This document shows, piece after piece, positions 22,984 to 30,878 of a stretch of 64,000 nucleotides of DNA. Origin of the DNA: Microbacterium sp. Au-Mic1 (GTDB taxonomy: Bacteria; Actinomycetota; Actinomycetes; Actinomycetales; Microbacteriaceae); contig NZ_JAJTTF010000004.1 of the NCBI RefSeq assembly GCF_021341785.1, positions 62,001 through 126,000 of the forward strand. The letters run 5' to 3'. The position numbers and the translations under genes are program-made. The notes below the pieces were generated by a model that was not told the origin of the DNA, did not search any database, and saw nothing but the letters and a program-made list of their open reading frames with translations. Each line of letters opens with the position of its first letter. The stretch's first letter is position 1.

Positions 22984-24291
22984 ATGAACATCCCGAACTC
23001 GCAGTTGAGTCGTCGCGCCTTCCTCGGCGGCGGCACCGCCCTGGCCGCCTTCGGCGTCCTCGCGCTCGCCGGCTGCGCGACGCCGGCCGCGACGCCGCCC
23101 GGCGCCACGGCCAACGCCGCGACCAAGGCCAAGACCATCAACTTCTACGGCAACTCGCTCGGAGAGGAGGCGCTCAAGCCCGCCTGGCAGGGGATCATCG
23201 ACGGATTCTCCAAAGACGCGGGAGTGACCGTCGCACCGGTGATCTACCCGTACGACCAGGCCGCCACCCAGCTGGCGCTCACGGGTCGCTCCGGCAAACT
23301 GCTCGGCGTCGGCCAGTCGGGTGGATGGCAGGTGCTCACGCCGATGGACCTGCTCGCCGATCTGACGGACCTGGCGAAGGGGCTCGGGATCCCCCAGGGC
23401 GTCCTCGACTCCTACACGAAGGACGGCAAGCTGCTCGTGCTGCCCCTCACCGCATCGGGCATCGGCATCGCCACGAACGGCGAGATCGCCAAGAGCGTCG
23501 GCATCAAATCCGGCATGACCGTCGAGCAGTTCGCGACGGCGCTCGAGAAGATCAAGGCGCAGGACTCTGCGCTGATCCCGTACGCGGCCGTCACGAAGAA
23601 CCCCGACCTGAAGGACGCCGTGCACTGGATGTGGGGCTTCGGAAGCGAGGTCGTCACGGACGACCTGAAATGCACCATCGGCGACGCGGCGAGCGTCAAG
23701 GCCATCACCTGGTACAAGTCCCTCATGGATGCGGGACTCACGCAGACCAACGTCGCGCGCAGCGACGCCCGCATCCTCTTCGCCAGCGGACGGGCGGCTC
23801 TGTACGACGACGCCCCGCTCGTGCCGACCTTCCTCAAGAAGAACGGCGCAGCGCAGAACATCGTTGACAACGTCAGCGCGATCTCGCGCCCCACGGTCGA
23901 CGGCAAGAAGTCGTACAACCGTGCCTGGGGCAGCGGCCTGTTCGCGACGGCCGGCGAGGGCGAGGTGACGAGCCGCGAGTTCATCACCTACGCGGCGACC
24001 GATGTCGCGGCGGCGACGGCCCTCTACGAGCGCTCCGCCGTGGCACCGGCGGCGAAGAGCGTCGCGGACAAGATCCCCGCGCTCGCCGCGGACAAGTTCC
24101 AGGGGACGTTCCGCACCCAGGTGTCGGAGCACGCGCGGGCTGCTGCCTGGGACCGTGTCGCCGTGACGGCGCAGATCGATGCGGCGATCGGCGGCGGCGT
24201 CGCGACCATCCTCGCCGGTCAGGTGGATGTCCAGGCGGGTCTCAACGCCCTGAAGAAGGAGGTGCAGGGGCTGCTCGACGCCAACTCCTGA
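22984..24291 (+). CDS. Extracellular sugar-binding lipoprotein of the ABC importer
   Basis: A 435-residue solute-binding protein. The N-terminus combines a twin-arginine motif (SRRAFLGGG) with a lipobox (LAGC), so it is predicted to be a Tat-exported lipoprotein anchored outside the membrane. The mature part begins TINFYGNSLGEEALKPAW and is a type-1 extracellular solute-binding fold. The ATG at 22984 follows AAGGAG at good spacing; a GTG six bases earlier is too close. It determines the specificity of the importer; its ligand is expected to be the mono- or oligosaccharide, or sugar acid, that the locus degrades. Confidence 0.93.
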   Translation: MNIPNSQLSRRAFLGGGTALAAFGVLALAGCATPAATPPGATANAATKAKTINFYGNSLGEEALKPAWQGIIDGFSKDAGVTVAPVIYPYDQAATQLALTGRSGKLLGVGQSGGWQVLTPMDLLADLTDLAKGLGIPQGVLDSYTKDGKLLVLPLTASGIGIATNGEIAKSVGIKSGMTVEQFATALEKIKAQDSALIPYAAVTKNPDLKDAVHWMWGFGSEVVTDDLKCTIGDAASVKAITWYKSLMDAGLTQTNVARSDARILFASGRAALYDDAPLVPTFLKKNGAAQNIVDNVSAISRPTVDGKKSYNRAWGSGLFATAGEGEVTSREFITYAATDVAAATALYERSAVAPAAKSVADKIPALAADKFQGTFRTQVSEHARAAAWDRVAVTAQIDAAIGGGVATILAGQVDVQAGLNALKKEVQGLLDANS

Positions 24292-24302
24292 GTCTCGAAC
24301 AC

Positions 24303-24337
24303 GAATGCCGCGCCGGAGGATCTCCGGCGCGGCATTC
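24303..24337. terminator. Bidirectional terminator, 16-bp perfect stem
   Basis: 24303-24318 pairs with 24322-24337 around a 3-nt loop, between the convergent binding-protein and SDR genes. Confidence 0.9.
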
Positions 24338-24353
24338 CTGTTCGGTCAGGGGG

Positions 24354-25070
24354 TCAGAGCCAGCGGTCGCGCAACACCGGCTTCAGCCACGCGGCGGGGG
24401 AGGCCATCGAGAGCCCCCCGTCGACCGGGATCGTCGCACCGGTGATGAAGGAGGCGCCCTCCGAGGCGAGGAACGCGACGACCGAGGCGACCTCCTCCGG
24501 GCGCCCGATCCGGCCCAGCGGGTAGCCCTCGGTCTCACCGGTGTCGATCGCGGAGATGCTCCCGGGCTGCACCGCATTGACACGGATCCCGCGGGGGCCG
24601 TAGTCCAGCGCGAGCTGCCGCATGAGGGCCTCGACACCTGCCTTGGCCGCCGCATACGCGGGCAGGGAGGGCGCTGCGAGTGTGGCATTGACCGAGGTGA
24701 CCGCCACGATCGACGAGCCGCGCGCGAGCAGCGGCAAGGCGGCTCGGGCGACGAAGAACGCCGAGTCGAGGGTCGCCCCGAGTGCCCCGCGCCAGTCCTC
24801 GTCGCTCGTCGCCTCGGCGCGGCCGATCGGCATGCGCGCAGCTGCAAGAACGACGACGTCGATGCCGCCGAGCGCCTCCGTCGCATCCGAGACGGCCTGT
24901 TCGGCGCCCTCAGCCCGACTGCAGTCGGCGACGAGATAGCTCGCGAACGCCGGATCGACGGTCGGTTCCAGCCCGACGCCGACCACGGCGTCGCCGCGCT
25001 CCGCGAAGGCGCGGGCGATCGCGATGCCGATGTCGGAGCCGCCGCCGATCAGCAGCACACGTCTGGTCAC
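24354..25070 (-). CDS. SDR-family oxidoreductase, probable sugar dehydrogenase
   Basis: A 238-residue classical short-chain dehydrogenase. The NAD(P) motif is IGGGSDIGIAIARA (G-x-x-x-G-x-G), followed by VVVLAAARMP (NAG region), the active-site Ser in VAVTSVNATL, the Tyr-x-x-x-Lys as YAAAKAG, and the C-terminal GATIPVDGG. It starts with GTG overlapping the stop of the DHDPS-family gene by 4 bases, so translation is coupled. In this locus it is the candidate for the first step (sugar to lactone) or for oxidising a keto-deoxy acid; sequence does not decide between them. Confidence 0.9.
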   Translation of the reverse strand: MTRRVLLIGGGSDIGIAIARAFAERGDAVVGVGLEPTVDPAFASYLVADCSRAEGAEQAVSDATEALGGIDVVVLAAARMPIGRAEATSDEDWRGALGATLDSAFFVARAALPLLARGSSIVAVTSVNATLAAPSLPAYAAAKAGVEALMRQLALDYGPRGIRVNAVQPGSISAIDTGETEGYPLGRIGRPEEVASVVAFLASEGASFITGATIPVDGGLSMASPAAWLKPVLRDRWL

Positions 25071-25984
25071 GCGCGCACCGCGGCCGGCAGCGGAGGAAGG
25101 GCGAGCTCCTCGAGGACGAGATGCACCGCGGCACGGCTGCCGGCGTCGAGGCGGGCCGCCGGGTAGCGGACGGTCGCGTGCTCGATGATCCCGCGCGCCA
25201 CGAGCACCTCCTTGTGCACCGCCCACGCGATGCCGCCCTGCAGCCCGATCAGCACGAGAGGGAGCATACGACGGAAGCCCGCGCGCGCCTCTTCGACGCG
25301 CCCCGCGACGAAATCGGCCAGCACCGGGCCGAGCAGATCGGGGAATTCGCAGGCGGGCATCGTGCCGATGGCGCCGCGCGCGTACTCCTCCAGGCAGAAC
25401 TGCGCGTTCTGGCCTCCGAGCACGGCGAAGTCGGCCCCGCCGAGCGCGTCGATGACTGCCCCGACCTTGGGTGCGGTCGGCGGCGCCTCGATCTTGACGG
25501 AGTCGACGCCCTCGAGGCGGGCGAGCTCTGCGATGAGCGCCGGCGTCATGGCGACGCCCGTGACGCCGGGGGCGTCCTGCACCATGACCGAGAGGGAGGT
25601 GGATCCGGCGACCTCGCCGTAGAAGTCGACGAGCGTGGTCGCCGCCGGCTTCACCATGAACGGGGGAAGCACCATGAGCGCATCGGCGCCGCCCTCTTCG
25701 GCGAGCTGTGCCTGTTCGATCGACGTCGCCGTCGAGGTGCCGTTGACGCCGGCCACGACGGGAACGCGTCCGCCGACGACCGAGGTCACATCGTCGAGGA
25801 TCGCGCGTCGTTCCTCCGTCGTCAGCGCGAAGCCCTCGCTCGCCATCCCGAACACGGCCACGCCGTCGACGCCGGAGGCGAGCTCGAACTCGACCAGTCG
25901 CCGAAGGCCGGCGCGATCGAGCGCGCCCGTCTCATCGAACGGCGTCGCCAGGATCGGCATCAAGCCGTGGAGGGTGGAAGTCAT
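25067..25984 (-). CDS. Dihydrodipicolinate synthase/NAL-family lyase
   Basis: A 305-residue TIM-barrel class I aldolase/dehydratase. The Schiff-base Lys is Lys164 in VDSVKIEAPP; FGMASEGFALT corresponds to the G-[TS]-T/x-G-E pyruvate-binding loop. The catalytic Tyr of the family (Y-N-x-P) is replaced: the aligned segment is VMVQDAPGVTG with Gln136. The enzyme may therefore cleave or dehydrate a keto-deoxy sugar acid with altered chemistry. The ATG at 25984 starts where homology starts. It is the first gene of a two-gene minus-strand operon with the SDR and is divergent from the lactonase gene. Confidence 0.87.
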   Translation of the reverse strand: MTSTLHGLMPILATPFDETGALDRAGLRRLVEFELASGVDGVAVFGMASEGFALTTEERRAILDDVTSVVGGRVPVVAGVNGTSTATSIEQAQLAEEGGADALMVLPPFMVKPAATTLVDFYGEVAGSTSLSVMVQDAPGVTGVAMTPALIAELARLEGVDSVKIEAPPTAPKVGAVIDALGGADFAVLGGQNAQFCLEEYARGAIGTMPACEFPDLLGPVLADFVAGRVEEARAGFRRMLPLVLIGLQGGIAWAVHKEVLVARGIIEHATVRYPAARLDAGSRAAVHLVLEELALPPLPAAVRA

Positions 25985-26030
25985 CGGCAGGTTCCCCGCT
26001 TCATCATCGGATCGCATTTCGCGCAAGAGG

Positions 26031-26068
26031 TATGCATATTGTGAGATAGTCTGCCACATAACGGTTAT
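26031..26068 (+). promoter_or_regulatory. Shared promoter/operator copy B of the sugar locus
   Basis: TATGCATATTGTG (26031-26043) is followed after 19 bases by GGTTAT (26063-26068), in the same layout as 21019-21056. TATGCATA is itself a palindrome. It lies between the divergent lyase (25984, minus) and lactonase (26094, plus) genes. Confidence 0.5.
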
Positions 26069-26093
26069 CGCCTACCAGTGAAAGAGGGCAAGC

Positions 26094-27014
26094 ATGTCGC
26101 GCTCGGGTCGCTCACGAACCGTCGAGATCATCTCCGACGAGAGATACGTGCAGGCGGAGTCGCCGCGCTGGGACGGCCGTGACGGCAGCCTCGGCTGGAT
26201 CGACATGGCGACCGGTCGGTTTCACCGGGGGCGGATCGAGGACGGACGACTGGTTCCCGGTGTGTCGGTCGTCGTCGGGGCGAAGATCGGCGCGCCGGCG
26301 CCCCTCGTCGAGGCGGGGGCGGGGTGGATCGTCGCCGCGGAGCGCGGGGTGGTCCACGTGGCCGATGAGGGCGGCATCACCCCCGTCGTCACGGATCTCG
26401 CCGCACCGGGCGACTACATGAACGATGGGGTCTGCGATCCCTCAGGGCGCTTCTGGGTGGGAAGCCAGTCGATGCCGCGGGATCCGCACAGCGCCCTGTG
26501 GAGCATCGACGAGTACGGGGTCGCAGTCGAACGCCTCAGCGGGGTCACGGTGTCCAACGGCATCGCCTTCGACCGCACCGGATCCACGATGTACTACATC
26601 GACACTCTTCCGCACCGCAGCATCGAGGCGTTCGACGTGGCGCCGGATGGACGGCTGTCGCACCGGCGCACCGTGTGCGCCGTCGGCGGAGGCAACCCGG
26701 ACGGCATGGCGATCGACGACGAGGGGATGCTCTGGGTCGCGGTCTGGGATGCGGGCGAGGTCCGCCGCTACTCGCCTGACGGGACGCTCGACGAGACGAT
26801 CCCGCTCCCCGCGACGAGGCCGACCGCGGTCGCGCTCATCGACGGCCTGCTGGTGATCACGACAGCGAGTATCGGACTGCCGCGTCCCGCCGCCGCGGAC
26901 GGTGCGATCCTGGGCGTGCGGGTCGAGGTCGGCGGTGCGCCCGCGCTGCCGTGGGGTGGAGCGATCCCGCTGGGCGGTCACCGCGACGCGTCGGCCGGCA
27001 GGAGCGACTCGTGA
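26094..27014 (+). CDS. SMP-30/gluconolactonase-family sugar lactonase
   Basis: A 306-residue six-bladed beta-propeller hydrolase that opens sugar-acid lactones with a divalent metal. Expected metal ligands are visible: Glu22 in AESPRW, the Asn of MNDGVCD, Asn in SNGIAFD and the Asp of NPDGMAID. The segments RFWVGSQSMP and TMYYIDTLPH are typical of the propeller blades. The ribosome site GAAAGAGGG precedes the ATG. It overlaps the KDPG-type aldolase gene by 4 bases (GTGA). In the proposed route it hydrolyses the lactone made by the SDR, giving the substrate of the enolase-superfamily dehydratase. Confidence 0.92.
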   Translation: MSRSGRSRTVEIISDERYVQAESPRWDGRDGSLGWIDMATGRFHRGRIEDGRLVPGVSVVVGAKIGAPAPLVEAGAGWIVAAERGVVHVADEGGITPVVTDLAAPGDYMNDGVCDPSGRFWVGSQSMPRDPHSALWSIDEYGVAVERLSGVTVSNGIAFDRTGSTMYYIDTLPHRSIEAFDVAPDGRLSHRRTVCAVGGGNPDGMAIDDEGMLWVAVWDAGEVRRYSPDGTLDETIPLPATRPTAVALIDGLLVITTASIGLPRPAAADGAILGVRVEVGGAPALPWGGAIPLGGHRDASAGRSDS

Positions 27015-27655
27015 GCATCGTGGACAACGCCCGCCTGCAGGAGCGCCTCGGCGAGAGCAGGCTCATCGCGATTCTCCGTGGCAGCGAGGTCGATGCCACG
27101 GTCGCGGCCGCGATGGCGCTGCTCGATGCCGGGGTGCTGACGCTGGAGATCGCGCTCACCCTGAACGGAGCGGAGGAGGCGATCGCGCAGGTCGTCCAGG
27201 ACGCCCCCGCCGGCGCGATGATCGGCGCGGGAACGGCTCTCACCCCGGCGGACGTCGACAGAGCGCTGTCGGCCGGTGCGCAGTTCATGGTCACGCCGAC
27301 GCTGAGCGAGTCGGTCGCGTACGCGATCCGCGAGGGCATCGGCGTGCTCCCCGGCGTCTACTCGCCCACCGAGATCCAGCGCGGTCTGGACCTGGGCGCC
27401 GCCGCCGTCAAGCTGTTCCCGGCCTCGGGACTCGGAGCCGGATTCCTCCGCGCCGTCCGGGAGCCCCTGCCGGATGCGCGGATCATCCCGGTGGGCGGAG
27501 TGTCCGTCGGGACGGTGGGGGAGTACCTCGAGGCCGGTGCGTTCGCGGTCGGCGTCGGAGGGCCGCTCCTCGGCGATGCCGCGACGCCCGGCGGTGACCT
27601 CGCGGCCCTCGCCGTGCGCGCCGCGGCCTTCCGGCACGCCACGGCCCGCCCCTGA
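27011..27655 (+). CDS. eda: KDPG/KHG-type bifunctional aldolase
   Basis: A 214-residue class I aldolase. Signatures: IAILRG (substrate-binding Arg), LTLEIALT with the catalytic Glu, GAGTALTPADV, and the Schiff-base Lys134 in AVKLFPASGLG. Known members cleave 2-keto-3-deoxy-6-phosphogluconate or the galactose analogue to pyruvate and an aldehyde phosphate. No KDG kinase is encoded in the locus, so the true substrate may be unphosphorylated, or the kinase is elsewhere. It starts with GTG overlapping the lactonase stop by 4 bases; a repeated hairpin follows. Confidence 0.92.
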   Translation: MSIVDNARLQERLGESRLIAILRGSEVDATVAAAMALLDAGVLTLEIALTLNGAEEAIAQVVQDAPAGAMIGAGTALTPADVDRALSAGAQFMVTPTLSESVAYAIREGIGVLPGVYSPTEIQRGLDLGAAAVKLFPASGLGAGFLRAVREPLPDARIIPVGGVSVGTVGEYLEAGAFAVGVGGPLLGDAATPGGDLAALAVRAAAFRHATARP

Positions 27656-27691
27656 GGGCGCGCCAGCCCGGCGCAAGCCCGCCATCTGCGA

Positions 27692-27736
27692 GTCGTCCCC
27701 GCCAGCGGACCCTGAGGGCGCGCTGACGGGGACGAC
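27692..27736. terminator. Hairpin of a repeated intergenic family, copy 2
   Basis: 27692-27707 pairs with 27721-27736 (one mismatch). The sequence parallels 13606-13651, including flanking ctgcga; one T-A pair there is C-G here. It sits between the convergent aldolase and gnd genes. Confidence 0.7.
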
Positions 27737-27753
27737 CCGTCTGTGGAATCGCG

Positions 27754-29202
27754 TCAGTGGGTGTCGACGGCCTCGATCTCGGTGCGGTCGCCGGACCACT
27801 GGGTGTGGAAGGTGCCGGGCTTGTCGATGCGCTTGTAGGTGTGCGCGCCGAAGAAGTCGCGCTGGCCCTGCACGAGCGCGGCGGGGAGGCGGTCGGCGCG
27901 GATCCCGTCGTAGTACGACAGCGAGGAGGAGAACGCGGGCGAGGGGATGCCGGCCTGCGCGGCGGAGACGACGACGCGGCGCCAGGCGGCCTGCGCCCGG
28001 GCGAACGCCTCGGCGAAGTACGGAGCGGTCATCAGGACGGGCAGATCCGGGGTCTCCGCGTAGGCGTCGGCGATCCGGTTCAGGAACTGCGCGCGGATGA
28101 TGCAGCCGCCGCGCCAGATCTTGCTGATCGCGCCGAGGTCGATGTTCCAGCCGTACTCGGCCGCACCCGCGCGGATCTCGTCGAAGCCCTGCGAGTACGC
28201 GACGATCTTCGACGCGTACAGCGCGAGGCGGACGTCCTCGATGAACGCGGCCTCATCCGTCACGACGAACTCCTCGTCGGGGCCGGGCAGGGCTCCGGCG
28301 ACGGCGCGCTGCTCGGGGTGCGACGACAGCGAGCGTGCGAACGTGGCCTCGGCGATGCCGGAGACCGGCACGCCCAGCGACAGCGCGGTCTGCACGGTCC
28401 AGGCGCCGGTGCCCTTGGCGCCGGCCTGGTCGAGGATGACGTCGACGAGGGGCTTGCCGGTGGAGGCGTCGACCTGGCGGAGCACCTCGGCGGTGATCTC
28501 GATGAGGTACGACTCCAGCTCGCCCTTGTTCCACTCGGCGAAGATCTCGGCGATCTCGGCCGGGGTCTTGCCGGTGCCGCGACGGATCAGGTCGTACGCC
28601 TCGGCGATGAGCTGCATGTCGGCGTACTCGATGCCGTTGTGCACCATCTTCACGAAGTGTCCTGCGCCGTCGTGGCCCACGTGCGTCACGCAGGGCTCGC
28701 CCTCGGCGATCGCGGCGATGGAGCGCAGGATCGGCCCCAGCGTCACCCAGGACTCGTCGGATCCGCCCGGCATGATCGACGGTCCGGTGAGCGCGCCCTC
28801 CTCGCCGCCGGAGATGCCCGCGCCGACGAAGTTGATCCCGGTGGAGCGCACCGCCTTCTCGCGGCGGATCGTGTCGGGGAAGTAGGCGTTGCCGCCGTCC
28901 ACGATGATGTCGCCGGGCTCGAACACCTTGACGAGCTCATCGATCACCGCATCCGTGCCCGCACCGGCCTTGACCATGATGATCGCGGTGCGCGGCTTCT
29001 GCAGCGCGTCGGCGAACTCCTGGTAGGTGGCGGCGGGGATGAAGCCCGCCTCGGGGTGCGCGTCCAGCACGCCCTGCGTCTTCTCGTAGCTGCGGTTGAA
29101 GATCGCCACGGTGTTGCCCTCGCGGCTCGCGAGGTTGCGGGCGAGGTTCGAGCCCATGACGGCGAGTCCGACGACTCCGATGTTGGCAGCGGCAGTGGGC
29201 AC
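27754..29202 (-). CDS. gnd: 6-phosphogluconate dehydrogenase, decarboxylating
   Basis: A 482-residue enzyme of the oxidative pentose phosphate pathway, converting 6-phosphogluconate and NADP+ to ribulose-5-phosphate, CO2 and NADPH. The Rossmann motif is GVVGLAVMGSNLA, followed by FNRSYEKT, the substrate loop GISGGEEGA, catalytic Lys in HFVKMVHNGIEY, and a large helical C-terminal domain with IWRGGCIIRA. The length is that of the long, dimeric form. The GTG at 29202 follows GAGGAG at 6-7 nt. It is transcribed alone and unrelated in function to the sugar locus beyond general carbon metabolism. Confidence 0.97.
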   Translation of the reverse strand: MPTAAANIGVVGLAVMGSNLARNLASREGNTVAIFNRSYEKTQGVLDAHPEAGFIPAATYQEFADALQKPRTAIIMVKAGAGTDAVIDELVKVFEPGDIIVDGGNAYFPDTIRREKAVRSTGINFVGAGISGGEEGALTGPSIMPGGSDESWVTLGPILRSIAAIAEGEPCVTHVGHDGAGHFVKMVHNGIEYADMQLIAEAYDLIRRGTGKTPAEIAEIFAEWNKGELESYLIEITAEVLRQVDASTGKPLVDVILDQAGAKGTGAWTVQTALSLGVPVSGIAEATFARSLSSHPEQRAVAGALPGPDEEFVVTDEAAFIEDVRLALYASKIVAYSQGFDEIRAGAAEYGWNIDLGAISKIWRGGCIIRAQFLNRIADAYAETPDLPVLMTAPYFAEAFARAQAAWRRVVVSAAQAGIPSPAFSSSLSYYDGIRADRLPAALVQGQRDFFGAHTYKRIDKPGTFHTQWSGDRTEIEAVDTH

Positions 29203-29555
29203 GGTGATCTCCTCGTGTGTCCGTTGGGGGATGGTCTCAGGGTATCGCTGTTGCGGGAGGGCGCAGGGCTGTGCGTCTGCGCCCTCGCGCGGTCCGGCGC
29301 GCCCGGCTGATGCGCGACGGACCGCCGCCCGCGACCACGAGGTGAGTGACAGGCGGCCGGGTTGCACGCAGGTGACGGTCGCGTGTCCGGCGTGTAACGA
29401 TCCGGGCAGACGTTCCGCGTTATCGGACGAAAACTGGACGGTGTCGGACTAATGTCGTGCGCGGAGCGCGTACACCGAGGTACGCTCACCACACCTTGAT
29501 GACATCGACGTTCGCAAAGGGGCGGTCGGTGGACCCGAATCGGAAGGCAATCACA
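29203..29555. other. 353-bp intergenic region between divergent gnd and livK
   Basis: It holds the gnd ribosome site (minus strand, 29208-29213) and the livK ribosome site GGAAGG (29542-29547). TAATGT near 29450 and TACGCT near 29482 are possible -10 elements for livK, but no convincing -35 was found. No gene or structured RNA was recognised. Confidence 0.5.
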
Positions 29556-30779
29556 ATGATGCGAAAGAAGGCCCTCACCGCGGGCGTCGCAGCAGTTGCG
29601 GCACTGCTCCTGCTCGCAGGCTGTGCCAACAAGGCCGGCAGCCCGAGCTCCACGAGCGGAGGAGGCGGGATCGACGTTCCGACCGTCACCTCGGTCGACA
29701 CCCCGAAGGACGCGGTCCTTCCCGCGGGCGACGGCAAGGGCAAGTGCGCCGCGACGACCACGATCGCCTACATCGGTGCGGAGACCGGCGCGAACGCCCA
29801 GCTCGGCATCAACATCTTCAACGGCGTGCAGCTCGCCATCGACCAGCACAACAAGGCGAACCCCGACTGCCAGGTGCAGTTCAAGAAGTTCGACACCGAG
29901 GGAACCCCGGACAAGGCGACCGGACCGGTGACCCAGGCCGTCGGCGAGGCCGACATCGTCGGCGTCATCGGCCTGCCGTTCTCGGGCGAGTCCAAGGCGA
30001 CCGGCAACATCTTCGAGCAGCAGGGTCTCGTGCACCTGACGCCGTCGGCCACCAACCCCGGCCTGACGAAGAACGGCTGGACCACCTTCTTCCGCGCCCT
30101 CGGCAACGACTCGCAGCAGGGTCCCGCGGCGGCGAAGTTCGTCACCGACACGCTGAAGGCCAAGAAGGTCTACCTGGTGCAGGACGACTCCGACTACGGC
30201 ATCGGCCTCGGCACCGCGACCAGCGATGCGCTCGGCTCGGCACTGGTGGGCACGGACAAGGTGACCACAGGCCAGAAGGACTTCTCGGCCACGATCTCGA
30301 AGATCATGAACGCGAAGCCCGACGCCGTCTACTACGCCGGCTACTACGCCGAGGGCGCGCCGTTCGACCAGCAGCTCGTCTCCAAGGGCTACAAGGGCGC
30401 GTTCGTCGGCCCCGACGGTGTGAAGGACGACCAGTTCATCAAGCTCGCCGGTGACGCGTCGAAGAACGCGTACTTCACCTGCCCGTGCATCCCGGGCGAG
30501 CTGCTGACCGACTTCGCGAAGCAGTACCAGGCGGCGTCCAACGCGGCTCCCGGCACCTACTCGATCGAGGGCTACGACGCGACCACGGTGCTGCTGGCCG
30601 GCATCGACGCGGGCAAGCAGACCCGCGCCGACCTCAAGGACTGGGTGAAGAACTACGACAAGGACGGACTGAGCAAGCACTACAAGTGGGATGCGACCGG
30701 TGAGCTGCAGGCCCCGGCGGTCTACGGCTACAAGGTCGACAACGGAAAGATCGTGTACGTCGGCCAGATCGGCAAGTGA
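29556..30779 (+). CDS. livK: Branched-chain amino acid-type ABC substrate-binding lipoprotein
   Basis: A 407-residue periplasmic-type binding protein (type 1 fold, Leu/Ile/Val-binding family) anchored as a lipoprotein: hydrophobic stretch then LLAGC near residue 22. The mature domain contains IAYIGAETGANAQLG, FVTDTLKAKKVYLVQDDSDYG and GYDATTVLLAG, all typical of LivK. It presents amino acids, or related compounds, to LivHM. The ATG at 29556 (tandem ATGATG) has GGAAGG upstream. A strong hairpin separates it from livH, consistent with the binding protein being made in excess. Substrate could also be urea or short amides, as in related Urt/Fmd systems. Confidence 0.93.
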   Translation: MMRKKALTAGVAAVAALLLLAGCANKAGSPSSTSGGGGIDVPTVTSVDTPKDAVLPAGDGKGKCAATTTIAYIGAETGANAQLGINIFNGVQLAIDQHNKANPDCQVQFKKFDTEGTPDKATGPVTQAVGEADIVGVIGLPFSGESKATGNIFEQQGLVHLTPSATNPGLTKNGWTTFFRALGNDSQQGPAAAKFVTDTLKAKKVYLVQDDSDYGIGLGTATSDALGSALVGTDKVTTGQKDFSATISKIMNAKPDAVYYAGYYAEGAPFDQQLVSKGYKGAFVGPDGVKDDQFIKLAGDASKNAYFTCPCIPGELLTDFAKQYQAASNAAPGTYSIEGYDATTVLLAGIDAGKQTRADLKDWVKNYDKDGLSKHYKWDATGELQAPAVYGYKVDNGKIVYVGQIGK

Positions 30780-30784
30780 TCCAC

Positions 30785-30819
30785 GAGCCCCGCGACGCGC
30801 GAACCGCGTCGCGGGGCTC
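30785..30819 (+). terminator. Intercistronic hairpin between livK and livH
   Basis: A perfect 15-bp stem (30785-30799 with 30805-30819), 5-nt loop, followed by tcttcc. It begins six bases after the livK stop and likely causes partial termination or protects the livK 3' end. Confidence 0.75.
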
Positions 30820-30878
30820 TCTTCCCTGCTCCTTCCCGGCGCGACGATGCGCCGGCCCCCTTGTGGAAGCGAACCCGA

